Of a stretch of 61,851 nt of DNA, positions 16,245 through 24,672 are shown one piece after another; position 1 is the stretch's first letter, and every line of letters begins with the position of its first letter. Source of the stretch: JAHBVL01 sp964461025 (GTDB lineage: Bacteria; Chloroflexota; Chloroflexia; Thermomicrobiales; UBA6265); contig CAYWSE010000019.1 in NCBI GenBank assembly GCA_964461025.1, forward strand, positions 1-61,851, in the 5' to 3' direction. The notes under the pieces were generated by a model. It was not told the DNA's origin and did no database searches. It worked only from the letters and a program-made list of their open reading frames with translations. Position numbers and translations under genes: made by a program.

Positions 16245-17084
16245 TCAGATTCTGGACGCGACGACGCTCTGACTGCGGATGGATTCCTGAATCACCGCCT
16301 CCATCGCGTTCTGCAGGAGTCCGTTTGACGAGAGCACCTCGCCGGCAAACGGATCGAACGGTTTGCCATAGCAGCTGACGCTGCCACCCGCTTCCTCGAC
16401 CATCAGCGCACCGGCGGAAATGTCCCAGCTGTTGATCGGTTTCTCCCAGAAGCCGTCGAGACGACCGGCGGCGACATAGGCAATGTCGAGCGCCGCGGAA
16501 CCATCTCGCCGAACGCCCTGGCAGAGGGGCATGAACGCGCGCCAGATGGCGCTGTTTTCGTCGCGCTCACCGTCGTCATACGCAAACCCGGTTGCCAGCA
16601 AACCTCGAAGCAGGATCTCCGTCGACGAAACATGCATCGGCTCGCCATTGAGCGTCGCGCCATTGCCACGCTCGGCGGCGAAAAGCTCATCGCGGGTGGG
16701 GTCATAGATGACGCCGACCAGAATCGTCGATTCGTGCGCCAGTGCAATCGATACGGCAAAGTGGGGATAGCGATGGGAGTAGTTCGTCGTGCCATCGAGC
16801 GGATCGACGATCCAGCTGTATCCCGAATCGGCAACGACACTGGCGTTCGCCTTGTGGACGCCCTCCTCGCCGATGAACCGGTGATCGGGAAACGCGCCCT
16901 GAATCACGGAGAGCACGTAGTCTTCGGACGCCTGATCGGCATCGGTGACCAGATCGACCGCGCCCTTGAATGTGATTTCGCGCGGCCCAGAAAGCCGCTC
17001 GCGCAGAATCGCTCCCGCCCCCGTCGCGGCCCTGATCGCCACATCCAGGGCTTCCCGGGGAATCTCGATTTCAGCTGCCACCAT
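16245..17084 (-). CDS. Inositol monophosphatase family protein
   Basis: 279 residues, Mg-dependent Li-sensitive phosphatase superfamily (IMPase, FBPase IV, CysQ). Motifs: 'DLVTDADQASEDYV', 'FIGEEG' with the metal-binding Glu, 'WIVDPLDGTTNYSHRYP' (D-P-L-D-G-T) and C-terminal 'NSWDISAGALMVEEAGG' (W-D). It dephosphorylates inositol-1-phosphate, fructose-1,6-bisphosphate or related compounds. The ATG at 17084 lies inside the end of tsaD (14-nt overlap), indicating translational coupling. The exact substrate is not determinable here. Confidence 0.9.
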   Translation of the reverse strand: MVAAEIEIPREALDVAIRAATGAGAILRERLSGPREITFKGAVDLVTDADQASEDYVLSVIQGAFPDHRFIGEEGVHKANASVVADSGYSWIVDPLDGTTNYSHRYPHFAVSIALAHESTILVGVIYDPTRDELFAAERGNGATLNGEPMHVSSTEILLRGLLATGFAYDDGERDENSAIWRAFMPLCQGVRRDGSAALDIAYVAAGRLDGFWEKPINSWDISAGALMVEEAGGSVSCYGKPFDPFAGEVLSSNGLLQNAMEAVIQESIRSQSVVASRI

Positions 17085-18192
17085 CAAACGCCCCCTGCGC
17101 GGCGACGAGCGGAAGTCGCGCGTCGACATCAAAATCCCAGCCCGCCTGATTTCCACGCCGCAGCGCCTGATATCCGGCCGCGGCGACCATCGCCGCATTA
17201 TCAGTGCAAAGATCGATCGGCGGATAGACGAATTCCGGACGACCCTCCGCCGGCAGAGCGTCGAGCTCCGTCGCGATCCGCTGCCTGAGCAAACGGTTCG
17301 CCGCAACTCCCCCCGCCAGCAGAAGCGATTTCGCCTCATACGCCACAGCGGCCCGCACAGCCTTGACCGCGAGCACCTCGACAACCGCTTCCTGAAACGC
17401 TGCGGCCAGATCATTGACCGGGAAATCGTCTCGATAGACAGGCGGCGTGTGCGGAACGAACGGCAGATCGGCCGGTTGTTCGCGTTTGGGGGTCGCGACG
17501 CGCCACGGCTCGACCTCTCGCAGCAGGGCGGTCTTCAACCCCGAAAAGCTGAAATCCCAGCTCTCCTCGCCGAGCCACGCTCTGGGCATGGTGAAGCGTT
17601 GTGGATGGCCGCCTTCTGCCGCCCGTTGAATGGCCGGACCGCCCGGGTAGCCCAGTCCCAGAAGACGTGCGCCTTTGTCAAATGCCTCCCCGGCGGCATC
17701 GTCGAGCGTGCGGCCGAGATGCTGGTAGTCGCCGTGGTCGCGAACGAGAATCAGCTCGGTGTGACCACCGGAAACAAGGAGCACGACTGCGGGAAAGCGG
17801 GGACGCTTCCATGGTTCGCCTTCAGGCGTCGCCCAGTTTGCGTAGATATGCGATTCGAGATGGTTCACCGGTATCAGCGCTTTGTCGTGCACGTAGGCAA
17901 GCGTCTTCGCAACATTCACGCCGACAAGGAGTGAACCGGCCAATCCGGGACCCTGAGTGACCGCGATGGCGTCGATCTCGGACCATTCCAGCCCGGCATC
18001 CTGCATCGCCTGGCGAATCACCGGGACGATGGCCTGCAATTGACCGCGCGCCGCCAGTTCTGGTACGACGCCGCCGTAGGGAGCATGTAGCGACAACTGC
18101 GAGGAGATCACATTCGACCGTATCTCCCGGCCGTCGGTGACGATCGCCGCCGCGGTCTCGTCGCATGACGTCTCGATGCCCAGAATGTTCAT
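17071..18192 (-). CDS. tsaD: tRNA N6-threonylcarbamoyladenosine synthase catalytic subunit TsaD
   Basis: 373 residues, Kae1/TsaD family. It transfers threonylcarbamoyl from TC-AMP to A37 of ANN-decoding tRNAs, together with TsaB and TsaE. ASKHA phosphate motifs 'GIETSCDETAAA' at the start and 'LLVSGGHTELI', the metal-binding 'VNHLESHIYA' (His-x3-His) and a third metal site in 'YPPIDLCTDNAAMVA' are present. Length is slightly above the bacterial norm (about 340) because of an insertion around 'VATPKREQPADLPF'. Its ATG overlaps the rimI stop (ATGA) and its end overlaps the IMPase start. Confidence 0.96.
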   Translation of the reverse strand: MNILGIETSCDETAAAIVTDGREIRSNVISSQLSLHAPYGGVVPELAARGQLQAIVPVIRQAMQDAGLEWSEIDAIAVTQGPGLAGSLLVGVNVAKTLAYVHDKALIPVNHLESHIYANWATPEGEPWKRPRFPAVVLLVSGGHTELILVRDHGDYQHLGRTLDDAAGEAFDKGARLLGLGYPGGPAIQRAAEGGHPQRFTMPRAWLGEESWDFSFSGLKTALLREVEPWRVATPKREQPADLPFVPHTPPVYRDDFPVNDLAAAFQEAVVEVLAVKAVRAAVAYEAKSLLLAGGVAANRLLRQRIATELDALPAEGRPEFVYPPIDLCTDNAAMVAAAGYQALRRGNQAGWDFDVDARLPLVAAQGAFDGGS

Positions 18193-18875
18193 GCTGTTCC
18201 GTTCCCGGAAGTCGGAGCTTCCACTGGAACGAACTGCCCTTTCTCAGGAAGCACGGCGCCCTCACCGAGCGAGTACGCCAGCTCTTCGCGCCGCTGATCG
18301 AGCATCTGTCTGAACGATTCGGTGCGGATCGATGGCGACCACATCACATAGGCGTCTTCACCGTCATCGACGTAATAGCGCGGCCGGGTACCCTTGATAC
18401 TGAAATCGTATTTTTCGTACAGCCGCATCGCGATCGAGTTGCTGATGCGCACTTCGAGTGAGAGGTATCCGGCGCCCCGCGCGATCGCTTCTTCGATCAT
18501 CGCCACCAGGAGCAACTCTCCCAGCGATTGACCGCGCAAAGACGGATCGATGCCGATCGTCGTGATATGCGCTTCTTCGAACAGATGCCAAAAGCCGGAA
18601 AACCCAACAATCGGCGCACGCGAGTCCGCGCGGTCGTTTCGGCGAGCGCGCGCCAGTGTGGTCAATCTGCTGCCAATCGAGAAAAGCGAACCATCCCTGA
18701 TAGCTGGTTCGTTGCCGTCACTTCCAGTGTTGCGCAGCACGATGTAGCAGTTCTGGGCTGGCCGCCGAAGTTCACGCCGGTAGGCGGATTGCGGCCACGG
18801 ATTGGAGAAACAGCGACGTTCGAGCCGGCTGACCTCGGAGATATCCGCTTCCGTCATCGCTTCGATGATGTACAC
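18189..18875 (-). CDS. rimI: Ribosomal protein S18 alanine N-acetyltransferase-like GNAT
   Basis: About 228 residues, GNAT fold. The core runs from 'IIEAMTEADISEVSRLERRCF' to 'TTIGIDPSLRGQSLGELLL' (acetyl-CoA pyrophosphate loop) and 'ISNSIAMRLYEKYDFSIKGTRPRYY', the classical RimI ending. RimI acetylates the N-terminus of ribosomal protein S18. It is unusually long: about 40 extra residues separate the second and third core strands, and a 40-residue C-terminal tail follows the core. The start is set at the GTG at 18875, 13 nt after the tsaB stop; the ATG at 18857 is an alternative. The tsaB-rimI-tsaD order is common in bacteria. Confidence 0.87.
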   Translation of the reverse strand: MYIIEAMTEADISEVSRLERRCFSNPWPQSAYRRELRRPAQNCYIVLRNTGSDGNEPAIRDGSLFSIGSRLTTLARARRNDRADSRAPIVGFSGFWHLFEEAHITTIGIDPSLRGQSLGELLLVAMIEEAIARGAGYLSLEVRISNSIAMRLYEKYDFSIKGTRPRYYVDDGEDAYVMWSPSIRTESFRQMLDQRREELAYSLGEGAVLPEKGQFVPVEAPTSGNGTA

Positions 18876-18888
18876 GCCAGCGTATCCA

Positions 18889-19584
18889 TTACGTAGTGAA
18901 GGTAGGAACGGCGGCCGGCCGCAAACCGTGCAGATAGACAGGTTCGAGACTGACCAGGTCGTCAACATCGCCGGTCATCAGTCGCCGGTAGGCAAGCTCA
19001 GCCACGGCTCCGGCCCTGCCTGTTCGTCCCGAGCGAGGCGGCACGACAACCCCGGCAATCGGTTCGAGCATGGCGGCGAGGGTTGGATTTACCTCACCTG
19101 TGACGCATAATTCGGGCACAGTGCTAGCAATCGACGAGATGAATTCGTCGATAGATGTATTTCGAGCGTCTGCCCAATGATGCGCTGCGTCGAGATCGAA
19201 CACTTGCCACGACAACCGTTCGCGACCTGCATCGATAACGGCCGCGACGGGCGAGCGATGGTTCCGGTATGGCCAGGCAATGGATTCGAGCGTCGAAACA
19301 CCAATGATGGGTATCTGCAGGCTCATTGCCAGCCCCTTGGCGATGCTCATCCCCACGCGCAACGCATTGAACCGCCCCGGTCCGGTGGCGATCGCCACAG
19401 CGCCTACTGCAGCAATGGGCACCCGGCTTCGGCGAAGCTGATGGTCAATTTCGTCGAGGAGAAGGATGGTGTGCTCCCGGCATGAAGACCACGAAACGTC
19501 ATCGAGGCACGAGCCATCGAACAGGGCAATGCCCGTTTGCTCCGTCGATGTATCGATTGCCAACAGGAGTGTCTGATCAGCCAC
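18889..19584 (-). CDS. tsaB: tRNA threonylcarbamoyladenosine biosynthesis protein TsaB
   Basis: About 231 residues, ASKHA-fold partner of TsaD that holds the TsaD-TsaE complex together but lacks the metal site. Typical features are 'LLAIDTSTEQTGIALF', 'HTILLLDEIDHQL', 'AVGAVAIATGPGRFNALRVG' followed by 'MSIAKGLAMSLQIPIIGVSTLE'. The start is set at the GTG at 19584, preceded by AGGA at 6 nt; a TTG two codons upstream is possible. A TGTAAACT sequence just upstream resembles an extended -10 box. It is the first gene of the tsaB-rimI-tsaD-IMPase run. Confidence 0.92.
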   Translation of the reverse strand: MADQTLLLAIDTSTEQTGIALFDGSCLDDVSWSSCREHTILLLDEIDHQLRRSRVPIAAVGAVAIATGPGRFNALRVGMSIAKGLAMSLQIPIIGVSTLESIAWPYRNHRSPVAAVIDAGRERLSWQVFDLDAAHHWADARNTSIDEFISSIASTVPELCVTGEVNPTLAAMLEPIAGVVVPPRSGRTGRAGAVAELAYRRLMTGDVDDLVSLEPVYLHGLRPAAVPTFTT

Positions 19585-19708
19585 GACCAATCCTGAGTTT
19601 ACAGACGCTTCACGAGTTGCTTACCGGCCGGAAACCTGGTCCGCAGCATACTGCCTCGCAGGAAGTCTACCGGAGTCTGCAATCCGGCCAGGGAGCGCAG
19701 GCTGTTCG

Positions 19709-20704
19709 ATGAGTAAGCCCGTGATCAGCGCCACCGAGACGCCTCAGGCATCAGTCGCAGGGTCGTGGACGAGCGTCGCGAACCCGTCCATTCCACTCCC
19801 GGCAGCTGAAACAAAACGCGGCTGGCAGAAGTGGCCGGTTCGCGATTGGTTGCTATTCGTCCTTTTCATCGGTCCAAACTTGCTTCTTTTCGGCATTTTC
19901 TCCTATTGGCCGATGGTCTACAGCGCCTATCTGAGCACGGTGCGATGGGACATGCTGGCGCCGGTCAAGCGGGGTGTCGGGCTCGACAACTATCGCTACC
20001 TCTGGCAAAACGACACATTCCACAAAGTCCTCTGGAACTCCCTCTACTTTACGCTCGGCGCCGTGGGCGGCGCGCTCATTCTCGGCCTGGCGTTTGCACT
20101 GCTCCTCAACCAGCCGCTGCGAGGCAGAGATGGCGCCCGGGCCGTCGTCTTCATGCCGACCCTGATCAGCGGCGCCGTGATCGGTCTCGTCTGGGCCTAT
20201 ATTTTCGATCCGCGTTACGGGCTGATCGCTGTCGCAGTGCGATCGGTTGGTCTGAACCCTCCGGCGTGGCTGCGCGATCCCGACTGGGCGATGCCGGCCA
20301 TCATCATTGTGTACATCTGGAAGAACGTGGGTTTTGCCACGGTGATTTTCCTGGCCGGACTGCAGGGCATCCCCAAGGATCTCTATGAGGCGGCCAAGAT
20401 CGACGGCGCCGGAGCGTTCTGGCGATTCCGGTCGGTCACCCTGCCAATGCTTTCGCCCATCATGTTCTTTATTGTGGTGACCTCGATTCTGAACTCGTTT
20501 CAGGCGTTCGACATCATCAATGTGATGACTCGCGGTGGGCCTGTCGACGCAACCAACACGCTCATTTACTACATCTATGAGCAGGGCTTCGTTGCGTTCA
20601 ACGCGGGGCGAGCATCCGCCGCGGCACTGATTATGTTCACGATCATGCTCGGAATCACACTCTTCCAGATGCGATATTCGGAGAGGAAGGTGCACTATGC
20701 CTAG
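19709..20704 (+). CDS. Sugar ABC transporter permease (UgpA/MalF type)
   Basis: 331 residues, binding-protein-dependent inner-membrane permease with about six transmembrane segments: first 'WLLFVLFIGPNLLLFGIFSY', then 'LYFTLGAVGGALILGLAFAL' and others. The cytoplasmic EAA loop that docks the ATPase is 'YEAAKIDGAGAFWRFRSVTLP'. This is the carbohydrate uptake family 1 pattern; the substrate could be a sugar or glycerol-3-phosphate. The next permease overlaps by 8 nt. The order is permease, permease, binding protein; there is no ATPase gene in this operon, so a shared MsmK/UgpC-type ATPase elsewhere is expected. Confidence 0.92.
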   Translation: MSKPVISATETPQASVAGSWTSVANPSIPLPAAETKRGWQKWPVRDWLLFVLFIGPNLLLFGIFSYWPMVYSAYLSTVRWDMLAPVKRGVGLDNYRYLWQNDTFHKVLWNSLYFTLGAVGGALILGLAFALLLNQPLRGRDGARAVVFMPTLISGAVIGLVWAYIFDPRYGLIAVAVRSVGLNPPAWLRDPDWAMPAIIIVYIWKNVGFATVIFLAGLQGIPKDLYEAAKIDGAGAFWRFRSVTLPMLSPIMFFIVVTSILNSFQAFDIINVMTRGGPVDATNTLIYYIYEQGFVAFNAGRASAAALIMFTIMLGITLFQMRYSERKVHYA

Positions 20705-21566
20705 CGCCTCCAGCGGTCTGATCTCCTACAACACCAGGTCCACGTTCCTCCGAGCGCTGAGCTACGCCGGCATGCTTCTGATCGTGCTGCTGATCGGCAT
20801 TCCCATCTACTGGATGCTCTCCGGTTCGGTCAAGACGAACCAGCAGATTAATACGTATCCGCCCATCTGGTTTCCGACCGATCCGCGATGGAGCAATTAC
20901 CGCGACGCCTGGAACCTGGCGCCGTTCGATCGCTTCTTCCTCAACTCGGTCATCACCACCTTCTTCGGTTCAGGTCTCGAGCTGGTCAACGCCACGCTTT
21001 CGGCGTACGCGCTCGTCTTTCTGAAGTTTCCGAAGAAGAACCTGGTCTTTATCCTGCTGCTCGCCGCGTTGATGATTCCCAATCAGGTGACGATCATCCC
21101 CAACTATCTGACCATGGCCGATGTCTTTGGCCGGTCGTGGATCAATACCTATCAGGGCATCATTCTGCCGGGGATTTCAGTCGCATTCGGCACGTTCCTG
21201 CTCCGGCAGGCATTCATGGGTTTGCCACGAGAAGTGATCGACGCCGCCAGGGTGGATGGGGCCGGGCATCTTCGCCTGCTCCTGCAAATCGTCATTCCGA
21301 TGGCCAAGCCGGTGCTGGTGACGTTCGCACTGATCTCCCTGGTGGCCAAATGGAACGACTATCTCTGGCCGCTCATTGTCACGAATCAGGACCGGATGCG
21401 GACACTGGCGGTCGGCATCTCCTACCTCTACAACCCGGAAACCGAGACCCGTTGGGGACCGTTGATGGCCGCAACGTTCTTTGTGATGCTCCCGGTCGTA
21501 ATCGCCTATCTCTGGGCGCAACGACACATCATCGAGGGCATCACGGCGGGAGCGACCAAGAGTTGA
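20697..21566 (+). CDS. Sugar ABC transporter permease (UgpE/MalG type)
   Basis: 289 residues, second permease of the importer. The N-terminal membrane helix is 'GMLLIVLLIGIPIYWMLSGS', followed by 'FPTDPRWSNYRDAW', typical for MalG/UgpE. The EAA loop reads 'PREVIDAARVDGAGHLRLLLQIVIP'. The C-terminus ends with 'QRHIIEGITAGATKS', the family's usual closing motif (I-x-G-x-T-x-G-A-x-K). It overlaps the preceding permease and is followed by the binding-protein gene after 115 nt, which fits one operon. Confidence 0.93.
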   Translation: MPSASSGLISYNTRSTFLRALSYAGMLLIVLLIGIPIYWMLSGSVKTNQQINTYPPIWFPTDPRWSNYRDAWNLAPFDRFFLNSVITTFFGSGLELVNATLSAYALVFLKFPKKNLVFILLLAALMIPNQVTIIPNYLTMADVFGRSWINTYQGIILPGISVAFGTFLLRQAFMGLPREVIDAARVDGAGHLRLLLQIVIPMAKPVLVTFALISLVAKWNDYLWPLIVTNQDRMRTLAVGISYLYNPETETRWGPLMAATFFVMLPVVIAYLWAQRHIIEGITAGATKS

Positions 21567-21681
21567 GCCCGCCACTCACTCCTTCGAATGCAATGCGCGT
21601 CAACAGACGATGCCGTCTCGCGCAATGCAGGGGCGCTACGGGGCGTCCAGCAATACCAGGATTGCCAGACAGGAGGGCAAT

Positions 21682-23013
21682 ATGGATACGCACGTAAGTC
21701 GACGAACCCTGCTCAAGGGAGCAGGCGCGGCAGCCGTCGCCGCTCCGGCGTTGAAGGCCAGCAAGGTCTTCGCGGCGCCGGCAGTCATTCAGGACACCAG
21801 CTCAGACGCAAAAGTCGTCTACTGGGGATCATTCGAGGATGGTTCGGCCAACGGCATTGCCGAGCAGGCCGTCGTTGATATGTTCAACGAAGCTGGTCTC
21901 GGCGTTCAGGTCGAGCGCCAGTACCAGGGCAACTATGAAGAGACCGCCCAGAAGCTGACAGCCGCGGTGTCGGCCCGTCAAACACCTGACGTTTCTCTGC
22001 TATCGGACGTCTGGTGGTTCCGGTTCTATCTGAATAGCCTGCTGGCGCCTCTCAATGACCTCATTGCGTCCAGTGAGCTCGATACGTCTGACTATGTCGA
22101 TTCCCTGATCAATGAGGGGAACCGCGACGGCATTCAGTACTGGATGCCGATGGCGCGCTCGACGCCGCTCTTCTACTACAACGTCGAGGCGTTCGCTGAG
22201 GTTGGACTCACCGAAGCGCCCACAAACTGGTCGCAACTGGTCGAAGTCGGCGCTGATCTCGTCCGTAAGGACGGCGACACGGTCACCCGCGCCGCATTCG
22301 TCCACCCAACTGCTGGTTCCTATATCGCCTGGCTCTTCCAGTGCGTGACCTGGCAGTACAACGGCCGCTATTCTGATGAAGAGTTCAACATCATGATCAA
22401 CCAGGCGGAAGCGGTTGAAGCCGGTGAGTTCTATCGCGCGTCTGTCGCTGATGGCTGGGCGCAGCCCGTCGAGGTCGTGCGCACCGACTTCATCAACGGG
22501 TTGACCGCGTCGATGATGGCCTCCACCGGAGACCTCGCCGCGGTGAACAACGATGCGACGTTCGAGTTCCGCACCGCGTTCCTGCCGGAAGCGTTGTCAT
22601 TCGGCTGCTGCACCGGTGGCGCGGGCCTGGCGATCCTGGCGGACAAGGAGGCCGAGCAGCAGGCGGCCGGATTCGAGTTCATCAAGTTCGCGACCTCGCC
22701 TGAGACGACGTCGTTCTGGTCGCAGAACACTGGCTACATGCCGGTCCGCAAGTCGGCACGGGAAGACGAGACGATGGTCGCCTTCTTCGAAGCGAACCCG
22801 AATTTCAAGACAGCCGTGGAGCAGCTGGAGCTGACCAAGCCGCAGGATGCCGCGCGCGTCTTCATCCCGAATGGCGACCAGATCATCGGTGGTGGACTCG
22901 AGAAGATCACCATCAACGGTCAGGATGCCCAGTCGGCGTTCGACGAAGTCGCCGCGATCCTCGAAGAGGAGAAGGTGCCGGTTCTGGAAGCGCTCGAGGC
23001 GCTTCAGGGCTAG
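21682..23013 (+). CDS. Sugar-type ABC transporter substrate-binding protein (Tat-exported)
   Basis: About 443 residues, extracellular solute-binding protein family 1. The start is at the ATG preceded by AGGAGG. The N-terminus has a twin-arginine signal, S-R-R-T-L-L-K-G, and an Ala-rich hydrophobic stretch ending at 'VFAAPA'. The mature part shows the family pattern: 'KVVYWGSFED' first strand, 'GNYEETAQKLTAAV', 'YWMPMARSTPLFYYN', and near the end 'FIKFATSPETTSFWSQNTGYMPVRKSA', which resembles UgpB (glycerol-3-phosphate/glycerophosphodiester binding). The ligand remains a guess. It is last in the operon. Confidence 0.9.
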   Translation: MDTHVSRRTLLKGAGAAAVAAPALKASKVFAAPAVIQDTSSDAKVVYWGSFEDGSANGIAEQAVVDMFNEAGLGVQVERQYQGNYEETAQKLTAAVSARQTPDVSLLSDVWWFRFYLNSLLAPLNDLIASSELDTSDYVDSLINEGNRDGIQYWMPMARSTPLFYYNVEAFAEVGLTEAPTNWSQLVEVGADLVRKDGDTVTRAAFVHPTAGSYIAWLFQCVTWQYNGRYSDEEFNIMINQAEAVEAGEFYRASVADGWAQPVEVVRTDFINGLTASMMASTGDLAAVNNDATFEFRTAFLPEALSFGCCTGGAGLAILADKEAEQQAAGFEFIKFATSPETTSFWSQNTGYMPVRKSAREDETMVAFFEANPNFKTAVEQLELTKPQDAARVFIPNGDQIIGGGLEKITINGQDAQSAFDEVAAILEEEKVPVLEALEALQG

Positions 23014-23020
23014 ACCTGTA

Positions 23021-23147
23021 CAGGCGAAAGGCGGAAAGGCGGAAAGGCGGAGAGGGTCGGCACAAGGTCGGAGTCTTCGCCCGACCGGAGGCGGATAGGG
23101 AAGAAACCTATCCGTCTCTTCGCCTTTCTGCCTCTCCGCCTGTCCGC
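23021..23147. repeat. Inverted pair of octamer runs around an 8-bp hairpin
   Basis: Left arm 23021-23060 is five 8-bp units (CAGGCGAA, AGGCGGAA twice, AGGCGGAG, AGGGTCGG). The right arm, read on the minus strand of 23147-23108, has GCGGACAG, GCGGAGAG, GCAGAAAG, GCGAAGAG, ACGGATAG. In the centre CGGATAGG (23092-23099) and CCTATCCG (23107-23114) form a perfect stem. The right arm is also coding: it makes the tail and stop of tsaE. It sits between two convergent operons and could end both transcripts. Confidence 0.75.
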
Positions 23148-23593
23148 CTCGACACGGCGATGTTCCTGGCATCCGCCCCGGCGAAGTCAATCTCAACCAG
23201 GATGTACCTCTCGGGAAGATGCGGTCCGGCTCGCTCCGGCCATTCGATGATCAGGATGGCGTCCGGATCTTCGATCAGGTCGAAATAGCCGGTCGATTCG
23301 ATTTCCCCGGGATCGTCGAGGCGGTAGAGATCGACATGCCGCACCGAGACGGGGACTCCATCTGCAAGGCTACCTTCGTAGTTCGCAACGATGACGAAGG
23401 TCGGGCTGTTCACTTGAACGTTAACGCCCAGCGCGCGCAACAACCCCTGGGTCAGTGTGGTTTTTCCCGCTCCCAGGTCACCGTGCAACAACACCACATC
23501 ACCAGGCAGGAGCGCCATACCCAGCAACGCCCCTATCTCGCGAGTCTGTTCCGCGCTTGTGCTGACCTGACTTGCCGCTGGATTCGAGCTCAT
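23108..23593 (-). CDS. tsaE: tRNA threonylcarbamoyladenosine biosynthesis ATPase TsaE
   Basis: 161 residues, P-loop ATPase needed for turnover of the TsaB-TsaD-TsaE complex in t6A37 synthesis. Walker A is G-D-L-G-A-G-K-T-T (38-46), preceded by 'LLPGDVVLLH'. 'VNSPTFVIVANYEG' and 'VRHVDLYRLDDPGEIESTGYFDLIEDPDAILIIEWPERA' are the classical TsaE motifs (H-x-D-x-Y-R and E-W-x-E). The last residues (E-A-E-R-R-R-D-G) come from an octamer repeat. Its ATG overlaps the fbpC stop (ATGA), so it is translated as the fourth gene of the iron-transport operon, away from tsaB/tsaD. Confidence 0.95.
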   Translation of the reverse strand: MSSNPAASQVSTSAEQTREIGALLGMALLPGDVVLLHGDLGAGKTTLTQGLLRALGVNVQVNSPTFVIVANYEGSLADGVPVSVRHVDLYRLDDPGEIESTGYFDLIEDPDAILIIEWPERAGPHLPERYILVEIDFAGADARNIAVSRRTGGEAERRRDG

Positions 23594-24672
23594 GCCGACC
23601 GATCCGGTTCGAGCGCGAGCACCGCGCCACGCACCGACACCCGCACCCGGTCACCAGGTCGAATACCGCCATAGGCGCCCATCCGGGCATTCAATGCAGT
23701 GCCTGAGTCAAGCTCGAGCCGAAGAAGCTGGTCGTGTCCGAAAAAGAGCCGGTTGACGACGGTGGCGTTCGGCTCCGCTTCAGATGCCGGCGTCAGTCGC
23801 AGCGCCTCCGGCCGGATCATGACATCGACGACGCCCTCCGCGGCGCCAAACGTGGGCAACACCCCGATTTCGCAATTGACCTGGCGACCCGACGCCTCTC
23901 CAGGCAGAAACTGCGCATCGCCGACAAAAACGCCAACCTCCCGGGAAACCGGACGGTGATAGAGCTCTTCGGGCGCCGCCTCCTGGACGATTCTGCCGTT
24001 GAACATCACCGCCACACGATCGGAAAGCGACAATGCCTCCTCCTGGTCGTGCGTCACCCAGATCACCGTTGCGCCGACATCGGTCAGAATCTGCCGCATG
24101 TCCGCCCGCAACCGCGTGCGAAGCGCTGCATCAAGACTGGCAAACGGTTCGTCGAGCAGCACGATGCGCGGGTTTGGTGCGATCGCCCGCGCCAGCGAAA
24201 CCCGTTGTTGCTGCCCGCCGGAAAGCTGGTACGGCATGCGCGACTCCATGCCCGCCAGACCGACCACATCCAGCGCCCAGCTGACCCGCTGGCTTCGCCC
24301 TGACGCGGGCACACCAAAGCCGACATTGTCGCCAACACTCATGTGCGGAAAGAGCACACCGTCCTGAAACACCATGCCAACCCGGCGTTTCTCAGGTGGT
24401 TGGCAGCGTCCGGGCTGGGACATCATCTGCCCGTCGATTTCGATCGTTCCGGCACTCGGTTCTTCAAACCCGGCGATCAACCGGAGCGTCGTGGTTTTGC
24501 CGCAACCGCTTGGCCCGAGGATCGCAAGGATTTCTCCCTGCTGGACCGCCAGGTCGATGCCATCGACCACCGGCATTCCGCCATAGCGTTTCTTCAGCCC
24601 GGTGATTTCGAGCACAAGTGCCGATGACGCCACATCAGGCCGACCAGCCCGCGGCAATATCAGTTCGGGCAT
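23590..24672 (-). CDS. fbpC: Fe(III)/cation ABC transporter ATP-binding protein (FbpC/PotA type)
   Basis: 360 residues: an ABC ATPase domain followed by a TOBE-type C-terminal domain. Walker A 'GPSGCGKTTTLR', Q-loop 'GMVFQDGVLFPHMSVGDNVGFG', signature L-S-G-G-Q-Q-Q-R, Walker B 'RIVLLDEPFASLD', and switch His in 'VIWVTHDQEEAL'. The TOBE segment includes 'MIRPEALRLTP' and 'LELDSGTALNARMG'. It energises the permease encoded by the overlapping upstream gene (TGATG junction). Gene context with an Fe-type binding protein favours ferric iron; PotA or CysA relatives are similar. Confidence 0.92.
   Translation of the reverse strand: MPELILPRAGRPDVASSALVLEITGLKKRYGGMPVVDGIDLAVQQGEILAILGPSGCGKTTTLRLIAGFEEPSAGTIEIDGQMMSQPGRCQPPEKRRVGMVFQDGVLFPHMSVGDNVGFGVPASGRSQRVSWALDVVGLAGMESRMPYQLSGGQQQRVSLARAIAPNPRIVLLDEPFASLDAALRTRLRADMRQILTDVGATVIWVTHDQEEALSLSDRVAVMFNGRIVQEAAPEELYHRPVSREVGVFVGDAQFLPGEASGRQVNCEIGVLPTFGAAEGVVDVMIRPEALRLTPASEAEPNATVVNRLFFGHDQLLRLELDSGTALNARMGAYGGIRPGDRVRVSVRGAVLALEPDRSA

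Noticed and set aside
19482..19712. 76-residue plus-strand open frame before the sugar permease
   Set aside because: Overlaps the tsaB start region on the other strand, is low in features and has no ribosome site.
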